From Mycobacteroides abscessus ATCC 19977 (GTDB lineage: Bacteria > Actinomycetota > Actinomycetes > Mycobacteriales > Mycobacteriaceae): a stretch of 64,000 bases of DNA. Every line of letters starts with the position of its first letter. Within the stretch, counting starts at the first letter, position 1. A program made the position numbers and the translations under genes. The notes below the pieces were generated by a model. It saw only the letters and a list, made by a program, of their open reading frames with translations, searched no databases and was not told where the DNA came from. The stretch covers positions 1,178,001 through 1,242,000 of the forward strand of contig NC_010397.1 in the NCBI RefSeq assembly GCF_000069185.1. Direction: 5' to 3'. Shown here piece by piece: positions 49,383 through 58,518 of the stretch.

Positions 49383-50206
49383 GAGGGCATTCCTTCCTCG
49401 CCGAGCTCAAGCTTCTGTTTGTCCGCCGGTGCATCCTTGAGTGGTGCTTCCGGCTGCACTTCCATCTCCGGGATATGTGCGCCCCGTGGTGTTTCGGCCA
49501 CGAAGGTCACCGCACGCGCGATATCGGAGGGGCGCAGGAAGTAGGAGTGGCGGGCCTGGCCCCAGCTCTTCCAGTCCTCCAGCATGGGACCAACCTGCTC
49601 GGCGGACAGCTGCCAGCCCATCGAGGTCAGGGTGGGCCCCGGATGCACGATGGACGCCCGGACGCCGGTGCCTTCCAGTTCCATGCGCATGGTGTTGACC
49701 ATCGCCAGCAGTGCGGCCTTGGCGGCCCCGTAGGCCCCCATATGCGGGCGCTGATGCAGGGCGACATCGGAGCCGATGAAGACAACATCACCCCGTCGCC
49801 GCGACACCATGTCGGGTACCACCTCGGTGGCGAGCTGATTGGCGCCCAACAGATGCACCTGGATCTGCGCGGCAAAGGTCGCGGCACTCATCTCGTGTAC
49901 CCGGCCGGGATACATGTCCCCGGCACCGGATACCAACAGATCGATCTCCCCGAGTGCGTCAATACTTTCCGCGACGAAGGATTTCACGGAATCGGCATCG
50001 GTGACGTCCAGCGGAAACGCGACGGCCTCACCGCCGTCGGAGCGGATCTTCTCGACGAGCTCGGTCAACTTATCCACGCGGCGGGCGCCCAGCGCGACCG
50101 GAAAACCCCTACCGGCCAGTTCGATTGCGGTGGCCGCTCCGATGCCCGACGAAGCCCCGGCGATGATGGACGGTCGCCGGGCCGGATGTGGCTCGAATCG
50201 GGGCAT
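49379..50206 (-). CDS. Short-chain dehydrogenase (Rv0765c-like)
   Basis: 275-aa SDR. Motif IAGASSGIGAATAIELA, NAG-equivalent SGAGDMY, and catalytic YGAAKAALLAM. Between cyp51 and cyp123, with 4-nt and 1-nt overlaps on either side. Probably acts on a sterol or alcohol made by the neighbouring P450s. Confidence 0.92.
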
Positions 50207-51435
50207 CAGCGTCCCTCTCTCAACTGCACTGTCATGGGCAGATGGGCGAATCCGCGGACATTACTGGAATGCACACGTACGGAATTTCTTTCGTCGATCT
50301 CGTAGCCGCTGATCCGGGTGAACAGTTCGGTCAGGGCCACCTTGGCCTCCATGCGGGCAAGGTGCGCGCCGAGACAAAAATGTGCGCCACTGCCGAAGCT
50401 CACCAGTTTGGCGCCGATCTCACGGCCGATGCGGTACTGGTCGGCGTCGTCGAACACCCGGTCGTCGCGGTTGGCGGAGCCGGGGAGCAACAGCAAGATA
50501 TCCCCGGCGGGAATCTTGGTGTCGTACACCGTTATATCCTCCGCGACCGTGCGGGCCAGTATCTGGCTGGAGGTGTCGTAGCGCAACGACTCCTCCACCC
50601 ACAGCGGTATCCGGTCGTGATCGGCGTGCACGGTGGCGAGCTGGTCGGGATTGCGGTGTCCCCAATAGACGGCGTTGGCCAGCAGTTTGGTGGTTGTCTC
50701 GTTGCCGGCGATCACCATCAGGAACAGGAAGGCGAGCACCTCCTCGTCGGTGAGCCGGTCGCCGTCGATTTCCGCTTGCAGCAGGGCCGATGTCAGATCT
50801 TCCGTGGGCCGGCGCCGTCGTTCTCTGACCATCTCGATGTAGTAGGTCATCAGGTCGAACGACGCCTGGATGGCCTCCGGCGGTACGTCGGCCAGACCGT
50901 CCTCGCGATGCATGACGCCATCGGCCAACTCCCGAATGCGGGCCCGGTCGGACTCCGGAACGCCCATCAGCTCGGAGATGACGTCCATGGGCAGCTTGCC
51001 CGCGTACTCGGCGATGAAGTCGAAAGATCGATCGGAAGCGTTGGCCAGTGCTCGATCCAGGTGTGTGCGGGCGAGTGCGACGACCTGCCCCTCAAGTTCA
51101 CGGATTCTCCTGGGGGTAAAGCCCTTTGATACCAGCGCGCGCAGCCGAAGGTGCTCGGGGTCGTCCATCGCCAGGAACGACATGACCAGTTTGGCGTGTG
51201 GCCCGAAGGACGCCTTGTCCATTGAGACCCCATTGGCGTTGGAAAGTGCTTCGCTGTTCCGGAAGCCCTGTAGCACATCGTGGTGTCGCGACAGCGCCCA
51301 GAACTTCAGGTCGTCGTTGCGATAGAGCGGTGCCTCGTCGCGCAATCGCCGGTAGTACGGGTACGGGTCTTCGTGGAAGTCGTAGTCGTACGGGTCGAAA
51401 ACCAGTGGTACTGCTGACGTTTCGGCTACTGTCAT
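50206..51435 (-). CDS. cyp123: Cytochrome P450 CYP123
   Basis: 409-aa P450, close to Rv0766c. Seen: FDPYDYDFHEDPYPYYRRLRDEAPLYRN, FLFLMVIAGNETTTKLLANAVYW, ExxR in WVEESLRYDTSS, haem loop FGSGAHFCLGAHLARMEA, and C-terminal SSNVRGFAHLP. Substrate unknown. The 4-nt overlap with the TetR gene shows an operon; the ferredoxin downstream should reduce it. Confidence 0.95.
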   Translation of the reverse strand: MTVAETSAVPLVFDPYDYDFHEDPYPYYRRLRDEAPLYRNDDLKFWALSRHHDVLQGFRNSEALSNANGVSMDKASFGPHAKLVMSFLAMDDPEHLRLRALVSKGFTPRRIRELEGQVVALARTHLDRALANASDRSFDFIAEYAGKLPMDVISELMGVPESDRARIRELADGVMHREDGLADVPPEAIQASFDLMTYYIEMVRERRRRPTEDLTSALLQAEIDGDRLTDEEVLAFLFLMVIAGNETTTKLLANAVYWGHRNPDQLATVHADHDRIPLWVEESLRYDTSSQILARTVAEDITVYDTKIPAGDILLLLPGSANRDDRVFDDADQYRIGREIGAKLVSFGSGAHFCLGAHLARMEAKVALTELFTRISGYEIDERNSVRVHSSNVRGFAHLPMTVQLREGR

Positions 51436-52019
51436 TCCTTCTTCCCCAACATGAGATCCACGACGAAGGTCAGCTTGTCCGCGATCTGGTGATACGTGAA
51501 GGTGCCGCTTCCCGCGTGCATGAGGGCGCCGAAGAACGTCATCTCCAGGGCCGACACCACACGAGGGTCTGCGTCCGGTCCCATGGCAGAGCGGATCCTG
51601 CGATGGATTTCCAGCCCGATCTTGTCCCGGACGGCACGCACGGCCTCGTCGTTGTTGCTCAGCAGGGCGGTGGTGCAGCCGGTCGCGATCTCGGGTTCAT
51701 CGGCCACCACCAGCGCCAGGCTCCGCAGTGTTTTGGTCACTCGTGCGGCCTGGGTGTCGTTGACGTCGGTGAAGTAGGGCGCCTCATGAATGAGGTCGAG
51801 GTAGATCTCGGCGACGAGATGGCTCTTTGAAGAGAAATACGTGTATGCCGTGGCGGGGGCGACCTTGGCGCGGGCGGCGACGCCACGGATGGTCATGTCC
51901 GCATAGGTGGTCTCGCCGAGCATCTCGCGGCCCGCGGTGACGATCTTGCGGATCGTCTCTTCTTGCCGCCGGTTCCGTGGCGTTTCTTCTGTGAGGGGCA
52001 CCACAACTTCACTGGACAC
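51432..52019 (-). CDS. TetR family regulator (Rv0767c-like)
   Basis: 195-aa repressor with a TetR helix-turn-helix (TIRGVAARAKVAPATAYTYFSSKSHLVAEIY) at about residues 40-72. It starts the minus-strand P450 operon. The GTG at 52019 lies inside the palindrome 52012-52027, and a TAATCT -10 hexamer ends 6 nt upstream, so the transcript is probably leaderless and self-repressed. Later in-frame GTG starts at 52007 and 52004 cannot be excluded. Confidence 0.9.
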   Translation of the reverse strand: MSSEVVVPLTEETPRNRRQEETIRKIVTAGREMLGETTYADMTIRGVAARAKVAPATAYTYFSSKSHLVAEIYLDLIHEAPYFTDVNDTQAARVTKTLRSLALVVADEPEIATGCTTALLSNNDEAVRAVRDKIGLEIHRRIRSAMGPDADPRVVSALEMTFFGALMHAGSGTFTYHQIADKLTFVVDLMLGKKE

Positions 52020-52027
52020 GTGTCCAG
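52012..52027. promoter_or_regulatory. TetR operator candidate 1 (16-bp perfect palindrome)
   Basis: CTGGACACGTGTCCAG is perfectly palindromic and overlaps the TetR start codon and transcription start region. Flank GATT follows on the plus strand, as at the second site. Confidence 0.75.
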
Positions 52028-52031
52028 ATTA
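52026..52031 (-). promoter_or_regulatory. -10 box of the TetR-P450 operon
   Basis: On the minus strand TAATCT lies 6 nt before the GTG start codon, placing the transcription start at or next to the codon; fits a leaderless mRNA. Confidence 0.5.
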
Positions 52032-52156
52032 GCGCGGAGCGCATGGGCCGGCAAGGTTGAGTTTGAAAAATGCTGTCCAACACCAATTATTTGTCCCGTT
52101 CTGATGGCGGCCTTGCCATGCTGGGATTTCCATGGTTATGGTTCCGGGATATGGAA

Positions 52157-52170
52157 TGGACAAGTGTCCA
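52157..52170. promoter_or_regulatory. TetR operator candidate 2, upstream of aldehyde dehydrogenase
   Basis: TGGACAAGTGTCCA has perfect 6-bp arms and is followed by GATT, matching operator 1 at all but one base of the shared core. It lies 20-33 nt upstream of the aldehyde dehydrogenase start, so one regulator should control both divergent operons. Confidence 0.72.
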
Positions 52171-52189
52171 GATTGGGAGACGAGCTGAT

Positions 52190-53668
52190 ATGACCGTTCT
52201 GTCCGATGGCGACAGTGAACTGTTCATCGACGGAAAGCTGCTCCCCGGCGGTGCGGGGCGATTCCCGACGGTGAACCCGGCTACCGAGGAGGTGCTCGGA
52301 ACCGCGGCGGATGCCGACAGCGACGACATGAGTGATGCCATCGAGGCGGCGCGCCGCGCCTTCGATGACAGCGGCTGGTCGCGCGACGTAGCGCTGCGGG
52401 TGCACTGCATTCGCCAGCTCCGCGACGGGATGAAGACCCACATCGAGGAGTTGCGGGAATTGACCATCGCCGAGGTGGGTGCGCCCCGGATGCTGACCGC
52501 CGGCGCACAGCTGGAAGGACCCGTGGACGATCTGCAGTTCGCCGCCGATACCGCCGAATCCTTCGATTGGACCTCCGACCTCGGTGTCGCCTCACCCATG
52601 GGCATCAAAACCCGGCGCACCCTGGCACGCGAGGCGGTTGGCGTGGTCGGCGCGGTGACTCCGTGGAATTTTCCGCATCAGATCAATCTCGCCAAGGTGG
52701 GCCCGGCACTCGCAGCGGGTAACACCCTGGTTCTCAAACCTGCCCCGGATACCCCATGGTGCGCGGCGGTACTGGGGCGAATCATCGCTGAACACACCGA
52801 CTTTCCACCGGGTGTCGTCAATATCGTCACGTCCAGCGACCATCGAATCGGCGCACAGTTGTCGACGGATCCCCGCGTGGACATGGTCTCGTTCACCGGC
52901 TCCACGGCCACCGGACGTGCGGTGATGACCGATGCCGCCGCCACCGTCAAGAAGGTGTTTCTCGAACTCGGGGGCAAGTCGGCGTTCATCGTGCTCGACG
53001 ACCTGGATGAGGCGGCCCTCGGATCCGCATGTTCGGTCGCGGCATTCACGGCGGCTATGCACGCCGGGCAGGGCTGTGCCATCACCACCCGACTGGTGGT
53101 TCCGCGCGAACGATACGACGACGCTGTCGCGGCGGCCGCGGCCACGATGGGCTCGCTCAAACCGGGGGACCCCGCCAAGCCGGGCACGATCTGTGGGCCG
53201 GTGATCTCCGCACGCCAGCGTGATCGGGTGCAGTCCTATCTGGATTTGGCTGTCGCCGAGGGTGGTTCCTTCGCCTGTGGTGGCGGCCGTCCCGAAGGCA
53301 AAGACCGGGGCTTTTTCATCGAACCTACCGTGGTGGCCGGTTTGACCAACGCCGCGCGGGTGGCGCGCGAGGAGATCTTCGGTCCCGTGCTCGTGGTGAT
53401 CGCGCACGACGGAGATGAGGACGCGGTCCGGATAGCCAACGACTCGCCATATGGACTGTCCGGCACGGTATTCGGCGACGACGATGAGCGTTCGGCACGG
53501 GTGGCATCGCGGCTACGGGTCGGAACGGTAAACGTCAACGGCGGTGTCTGGTATTCGGCCGACGCACCCTTCGGCGGATACAAGCAGTCGGGCAACGGCA
53601 GGGAGATGGGTGTGGCCGGTTTCGAGGAATATCTGGAAACCAAAGTCATTGCGACGGCAGTGAAATAG
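52190..53668 (+). CDS. Aldehyde dehydrogenase (AldA, Rv0768-like)
   Basis: 492-aa NAD(P)-dependent aldehyde dehydrogenase. Seen: VTPWNFPHQINLAKVGPALAAGN, FTGSTATGRAVM, the general-base ELGGKSAF, nucleophile Cys in HAGQGCAITTR, EEIFGPVLVVIAH. ATG 52190 follows GGGAGA; the longer frame from 52070 crosses the operator. First gene of the divergent plus-strand operon; probably oxidises aldehydes formed by the P450/SDR pathway. Confidence 0.92.
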   Translation: MTVLSDGDSELFIDGKLLPGGAGRFPTVNPATEEVLGTAADADSDDMSDAIEAARRAFDDSGWSRDVALRVHCIRQLRDGMKTHIEELRELTIAEVGAPRMLTAGAQLEGPVDDLQFAADTAESFDWTSDLGVASPMGIKTRRTLAREAVGVVGAVTPWNFPHQINLAKVGPALAAGNTLVLKPAPDTPWCAAVLGRIIAEHTDFPPGVVNIVTSSDHRIGAQLSTDPRVDMVSFTGSTATGRAVMTDAAATVKKVFLELGGKSAFIVLDDLDEAALGSACSVAAFTAAMHAGQGCAITTRLVVPRERYDDAVAAAAATMGSLKPGDPAKPGTICGPVISARQRDRVQSYLDLAVAEGGSFACGGGRPEGKDRGFFIEPTVVAGLTNAARVAREEIFGPVLVVIAHDGDEDAVRIANDSPYGLSGTVFGDDDERSARVASRLRVGTVNVNGGVWYSADAPFGGYKQSGNGREMGVAGFEEYLETKVIATAVK

Positions 53669-53687
53669 GAGACTTGAGGAGAGAATT

Positions 53688-54440
53688 ATGGGTGAGTTTG
53701 ATAACAAGGTCGCCATTGTCACCGGCGCCGCACAGGGCATCGGCGAGGCATACGCGCACGCGCTGGCCCGCGAGGGCGCCGCGGTGGTGGTCGCCGATAT
53801 CAATGCCGAGATGGGTGAGGGCGTCGCCAAGCAGATCGTCGCCGACGGCGGTAGGGCCATCTTCGCAGGTGTGGACGTCTCCGATCCCGATTCGGCGATC
53901 GCCATGGCAGACAAGGCTGTCAGCGAGTTCGGCGGCATCGACTATCTGGTGAACAACGCCGCCATCTACGGCGGTATGAAGCTCGACCTGCTGCTCTCGG
54001 TGCCCTGGGATTACTACAAGAAATTCATGAGCGTGAACCAGGACGGGGCGCTGGTGTGCACCCGCGCGGTGTACAAGCACATCGCTCAGCGCGGCGGCGG
54101 CGCCATTGTCAATCAGTCGTCCACCGCCGCGTGGCTGTACTCCGGCTTCTACGGATTGGCCAAGGTTGGCATCAACGGCCTGACGCAGCAGTTGTCCCGA
54201 GAGCTGGGCGGGCAGAAGATTCGCATCAACGCCATCGCGCCGGGGCCGACCGACACCGAGGCCACCCGCGGCACCGTGCCCGAGCAATTCCGCAGCGAGT
54301 TGGTCAAGAACATTCCGCTGAGCCGCATGGGAACTGTTGACGACATGGTGGGCATGTGTCTTTTCCTGTTGTCGGATAAGGCGTCGTGGATCACCGGCCA
54401 GGTATTCAACGTCGATGGCGGACAGATCATCCGGTCATGA
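53688..54440 (+). CDS. Short-chain dehydrogenase (Rv0769-like)
   Basis: 250-aa classical SDR. VTGAAQGIGEAYA, NNAAIYGG, catalytic Tyr-x-x-x-Lys in FYGLAKVGING, C-terminal GQVFNVDGG. AGGAGAG precedes ATG 53688. Overlaps the next gene by 4 nt. Second gene of the AldA operon; an alcohol or ketone oxidoreductase of unknown substrate. Confidence 0.93.
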   Translation: MGEFDNKVAIVTGAAQGIGEAYAHALAREGAAVVVADINAEMGEGVAKQIVADGGRAIFAGVDVSDPDSAIAMADKAVSEFGGIDYLVNNAAIYGGMKLDLLLSVPWDYYKKFMSVNQDGALVCTRAVYKHIAQRGGGAIVNQSSTAAWLYSGFYGLAKVGINGLTQQLSRELGGQKIRINAIAPGPTDTEATRGTVPEQFRSELVKNIPLSRMGTVDDMVGMCLFLLSDKASWITGQVFNVDGGQIIRS

Positions 54441-55303
54441 CGCAGCAAGCCATGAAACTGGGATACATCGGCCTGGGCAATATGGGGGCGCCCATGGCCC
54501 GGCGGCTTGTCGATTGGCCAGGCGGCCTCACGGTCTTCGACCTGCGGGCCGAGGCGGTGGCGCCGCTGGTTGAAGAAGGCGCCGTGGGTGCCTCCGATGT
54601 GGCCGATATCGCGGATGCCGACCTCATCAGTGTCACCGTGCTCGATGACGCACAGGTGCGTCAGGTAGTGGGGCAGGTCGCCCCGAAGGCAAAGCCCGGC
54701 ACCATCATCGCGATCCATTCCACCATTAGCGATACGACGGCCGTCGAGCTGGCGCAGGCCTGGAGGCCGCGCGATATTCACGTCATCGACGCACCGGTGA
54801 GCGGCGGTGCGCCGGGTGCGCACAAGGGTGAGCTGGCCACCATGGTGGGTGCCGACGGCGAGACCTTCGCGCGGGTCAAAGAGGCCTTCTCGAAGTGGGC
54901 GTCGTTGGTGATTCATGCCGGTGCCCCGGGCGCAGGCACCCGAATGAAGCTGGCGCGCAACCTTCTACATTTTGTGGCCTTCACGGCCGCGGGGGAGGCG
55001 CAGCGCTTGGCCGAGAGCTGTGGATTGGACATCACCGACCTGGGCAAGGTCGTGCGGCACACCGATGCCATCACCGGTGGGCCCGGTGCCATCATGCTGC
55101 GCGACACCACCGAGCCGGTGACGCCGGACAGTTTCTGGCTGCCCATCTTCACCCATGTACGGGGCCTGGGCGAGAAGGACCTGAGCCTGGCGCTGGCGCT
55201 GGGCGAGGAGCAATCCGTCGACTTGCCGTTGGCGACGCTGGCCCGTGAGCAGCTGGCGGCGAGTCTTGGTGTGCCACACGAGGAAGGGGCAAGTAATGGA
55301 TGA
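54437..55303 (+). CDS. HIBADH-family NAD(P)-dependent oxidoreductase (Rv0770-like)
   Basis: 288-aa beta-hydroxyacid dehydrogenase. N-terminal IGLGNMGAPMARRL, DAPVSGGAPGAHKGELATMVG, catalytic Lys in GAGTRMKLARNLLH. ATG 54437 overlaps the SDR stop. It lies in the detoxification operon rather than the valine operon, so its substrate is probably not 3-hydroxyisobutyrate. Confidence 0.9.
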   Translation: MTQQAMKLGYIGLGNMGAPMARRLVDWPGGLTVFDLRAEAVAPLVEEGAVGASDVADIADADLISVTVLDDAQVRQVVGQVAPKAKPGTIIAIHSTISDTTAVELAQAWRPRDIHVIDAPVSGGAPGAHKGELATMVGADGETFARVKEAFSKWASLVIHAGAPGAGTRMKLARNLLHFVAFTAAGEAQRLAESCGLDITDLGKVVRHTDAITGGPGAIMLRDTTEPVTPDSFWLPIFTHVRGLGEKDLSLALALGEEQSVDLPLATLAREQLAASLGVPHEEGASNG

Positions 55304-55679
55304 GTTGCGCCGCCAGGGTCTGGACAAGATGAAAGAGGTGTACGGCTGGGACATGCCCGACATCCCTGGTGACTACTTCAAATACACCATCGATCATCTC
55401 TTCGGCACCATCTGGACGCGCCCCGAATTGTCCATGCGGGACCGTCGGCTGTTGCTTCTCGGCGCGGTGAGCGCCCTGGGGCTTGACGAGATTCTGGAGA
55501 TCCAGACGAGCGCGGCGTTGAAGAATGGCGAGCTCACCGAGGCCGAGCTGCGCGAGGTGGCCATCTTCATCACTCACTATGTCGGATGGCCCTTGGGGCA
55601 GCGGGTGAACAAGCATGTCGAGATGGCCGTGGCAAAACAGAATGAAGCTAGGCGCACGAAAGAATCCTCGGATGACTAG
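55296..55679 (+). CDS. Carboxymuconolactone decarboxylase-like protein (Rv0771-like)
   Basis: 127-aa AhpD/CMD-fold protein. Seen: FGTIWTRPELSMRDRRLLLLGA and LREVAIFITHYVGWPLG. No CxxC of the AhpD type, so it resembles 4-carboxymuconolactone decarboxylase rather than a peroxidatic protein. ATG 55296 overlaps the previous gene by 8 nt and the next by 8 nt. Confidence 0.87.
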   Translation: MDELRRQGLDKMKEVYGWDMPDIPGDYFKYTIDHLFGTIWTRPELSMRDRRLLLLGAVSALGLDEILEIQTSAALKNGELTEAELREVAIFITHYVGWPLGQRVNKHVEMAVAKQNEARRTKESSDD

Positions 55680-56895
55680 CCGATTTTCCGGGCTGTCCCG
55701 GGACCAGTTGGCGCTCCTGGTCCCGGAGCTGCTGTTGATCGGTCAGCTCATCGACCGATCGGGAATGGCTTATTGCATACAGCATTTCGGACGTGAGGAG
55801 ATGCTGCAGGTCGCCATCGAGGAGTGGGCTTCATCCAGTCCGATTTATACCCGGCGCATGCAGAGGGCACTGCGGTTCGAGGGCGACGACGTGATCACCA
55901 TCTTCAAGGGCATGCAGCTCGATATAGGAGCGCCGCCGCAATTCATGGACTTCCGCTACACCGTGCATGACAAGTGGCACGGGGAGTTTCACCTGGATCA
56001 TTGCGGTGCGTTACTTGATGTCGAGCCACTCGGGCCCGACTACGTCACCGGCATGTGCCACGACATCGAGGACCCCACCTTCGATGCCACTGCCTTCGCG
56101 ACCAACCCGCATGCCCAGGTGCGGCCGATTCACCGCCCGCCGCGCAACCCCGCCGATCGGCATCCGCACTGTGCGTGGACGGTGACCATTGACGAGTCGT
56201 ATCCGGCAGTGTCGGGAATCCCCGCTCTGGATGTGGTGGGTCGATCCATCGCTGCGGGTTGGGAGTTGGACGATATCGACACGTCAGAGGTAGGTGCCTC
56301 GGACTATGCCGGCCCGCTGCTATCGGATCTGGACTTCGGTGCGTTCTCGCATTCGGCGCTGGTGCGCATTGCCGACGAGATCTGTGTGCAGATGCATCTG
56401 CTGTTCCTTGGGTTCTCGATCGCGGTGCGCAAGAGGGCGGCCGATGCGGAGCTGGCTCGTACCGTGTGCACCCAGCAACTTATTGGGCTAGCCGGTGTCG
56501 CGGCCGCAAGGATCAAGAAGGCATTGGGGCTTTCGTCTGGCGTCGAGGGAGTGCTGCAGGTGGTGCAGCTGCATCCGCTGCTGAACCCGGCCGGATATGT
56601 CAACGCCGAGATCTCGGGCGGACAGCTTCATGTGTGGAGATCACCCGCTCATGAGGACTCAGCCTGGATTTCGTTGTGCGGCCCCGCCGAGACGCGGCCG
56701 CTGCAGGCGGTTGCCACGGCCGTTGATCCGCACGTCGGCGTGCAGATTGCCGGAGATGCACAGGACTGGACGGCATCGTTCGTCGAGCATGAGGGCGAAG
56801 ACAAACTGCTACCCGAGGTGATGATCGCCAATGTCAGCGGGGGATCGCGGTTCGTGTTCGAGCCCCGCAAGTCGCTGCCGCTGACCGTGGTCTGA
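55672..56895 (+). CDS. Unknown protein with Cys/His-rich segment
   Basis: 407 aa, not recognised. No signal or membrane helix. Residues about 90-180 contain HGEFHLDHCGALLDVEPLG, VTGMCHDIEDPTFDATAF, HAQVRPIHRPPR and ADRHPHCAWTV, with many Cys, His and Asp, consistent with a metal or cofactor site. A helical segment (LARTVCTQQLIGLAGVAAARI) follows, then a beta-rich C-terminus. ATG 55672 overlaps the previous gene by 8 nt, so it belongs to the AldA operon; the longer frame from 55615 is unlikely. May be an enzyme of the same pathway. Confidence 0.7.
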   Translation: MTSRFSGLSRDQLALLVPELLLIGQLIDRSGMAYCIQHFGREEMLQVAIEEWASSSPIYTRRMQRALRFEGDDVITIFKGMQLDIGAPPQFMDFRYTVHDKWHGEFHLDHCGALLDVEPLGPDYVTGMCHDIEDPTFDATAFATNPHAQVRPIHRPPRNPADRHPHCAWTVTIDESYPAVSGIPALDVVGRSIAAGWELDDIDTSEVGASDYAGPLLSDLDFGAFSHSALVRIADEICVQMHLLFLGFSIAVRKRAADAELARTVCTQQLIGLAGVAAARIKKALGLSSGVEGVLQVVQLHPLLNPAGYVNAEISGGQLHVWRSPAHEDSAWISLCGPAETRPLQAVATAVDPHVGVQIAGDAQDWTASFVEHEGEDKLLPEVMIANVSGGSRFVFEPRKSLPLTVV

Positions 56896-56902
56896 GGCGC
56901 CG

Positions 56903-58423
56903 ATGAGGAAAGGACCATCATCTGCGGTGCGTGTGCACACCACCAACGGTGTCGTCGAGGGTTTCCTCGACGATGACGTGCGTCGTTTTCGGGCCATACC
57001 CTACGCAGAGCCTCCGCTGGGTGCACTGCGGTTGCGAAGCCCAGAGCCCGCGCAACCGTGGGCAGGTGTGCTGGCGTGCGATTCCTGGAAATCGGCGTCG
57101 CCGCAAAAACGGGTCTATGTGCCGCTTTCACTCACCAATTTTCAGGAGGTAGGCGAGGACTGTCTGACCCTGAACGTGACCGTGCCGGCGGCTAATTCAT
57201 CCGATCCGCTGGCGGTGATGTTCTATATCCATGGTGGCGCCTACGTTTTGGGTAGTTCGGCTTTGGCCTTGTACGACGGAGCCGACCTCGCGCGTCGCGG
57301 ATGCGTCTTCGTCTCCGTGAACTATCGCGTCGGAGCCTACGGGGCAATGGACCTGTCGTCCCTGTCGGATGCGCGGCACACCATCGACAGCAATCTGTAC
57401 CTCCGTGATCTGGTACTGGCACTGCAGTGGGTGCGCGAGAACATAGCGGCCTTCGGAGGAGACCCTGGCAGTGTCACCATCTTCGGTGAAAGTGCCGGGG
57501 CGCATTGCGTTCAGATGCTTTTGGCGGTTCCGGCAGCGGCCGGATTGTTCCATCGTGCGATCTGTCAGAGCACCGCCAGTGGGATGATCCATACTCGGGA
57601 CGAGGCGGCGGCCAACGCGCGGCGGCTCGTCGAATACTTGGGGGCCGACGCTCGCAGCCCCGCCGAGGCCGTGGTCAATGCCAGGCCGCGTGCACTCGTG
57701 TCCGCGACGCACCGGCTGCTCACCGCGAAAACCCGAGAATCGGCCTTCTCGCTGGGTGTAGGACCCAGTATCGATGGTGATGTGGTACCCGATGACCCGA
57801 TCGCCATGATGGAACACGGTGAGGCGCATAGGGTTCCCCTCATCATCGGGTACAACGCCGAAGAGATCCGGTTGTTCAACAGGCTGCTGACGCGGGTGAT
57901 GTCACTGTCCCGATTCGACACGCGTGCCGTGGCGCGCGCTCTCGTCCAGTTGCGTCCCGAGCATGCACAGCGGGTGATCGATTGTTACCAGGGGTATCCA
58001 GCCCGGGATGTCCTGGTGCGTCTCATGGGTGATGCGATGTTCGGCTCGGAGGCTTGGCGGGTGGCGCAGGCACATAGTCGGCACTCGTCGGTCTACTTCT
58101 ACCGGTACGACTACGCACCGCGACCGTTGCGGCGATTCGGCCTCGGAGCCGCGCACGCGACGGAGCTGTTCGCGGTCTTCGGCTTGTTCAAACGCTGGCC
58201 AGCGCTGGCTGGAAAGAAGGACCGGCGGCATGCGTTGGCGCTGACCGAGGACATCCAGAGTCGATGGCTCGCGTTCTCACGCACAGGCGTTCCGGGCACC
58301 GGCTGGCCGGCCTATGGGGAGCCGGAGCGTGCGGTCATGGTGTTTGATCAGGAGCGGCGTATCGAGCTGGATCCGCATTGCGCGCAGCGTGAGCTGTGGC
58401 GTGATATCGGACGGGTCGCCTAA
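56903..58423 (+). CDS. Type-B carboxylesterase
   Basis: 506-aa carboxylesterase. FRAIPYAEPPLG at the N-terminus, EDCLTLNV, oxyanion hole YIHGGAYVLG, nucleophile elbow FGESAGAHC, catalytic His in GAAHATEL, and an acidic residue in GYNAEEI. No signal peptide, so cytoplasmic. It starts 7 nt after the unknown gene and closes the AldA operon, where it may cleave an ester substrate of the pathway. Confidence 0.92.
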   Translation: MRKGPSSAVRVHTTNGVVEGFLDDDVRRFRAIPYAEPPLGALRLRSPEPAQPWAGVLACDSWKSASPQKRVYVPLSLTNFQEVGEDCLTLNVTVPAANSSDPLAVMFYIHGGAYVLGSSALALYDGADLARRGCVFVSVNYRVGAYGAMDLSSLSDARHTIDSNLYLRDLVLALQWVRENIAAFGGDPGSVTIFGESAGAHCVQMLLAVPAAAGLFHRAICQSTASGMIHTRDEAAANARRLVEYLGADARSPAEAVVNARPRALVSATHRLLTAKTRESAFSLGVGPSIDGDVVPDDPIAMMEHGEAHRVPLIIGYNAEEIRLFNRLLTRVMSLSRFDTRAVARALVQLRPEHAQRVIDCYQGYPARDVLVRLMGDAMFGSEAWRVAQAHSRHSSVYFYRYDYAPRPLRRFGLGAAHATELFAVFGLFKRWPALAGKKDRRHALALTEDIQSRWLAFSRTGVPGTGWPAYGEPERAVMVFDQERRIELDPHCAQRELWRDIGRVA

Positions 58424-58518
58424 GAGGTCGCGGTGACACTTGTGCGTGGCGGCCCGGCGCAAATTCCCTGAATGTCATCGCGCGGGAACTCGGCGGTGCG
58501 GTGACGCGTTGAGCAGCA

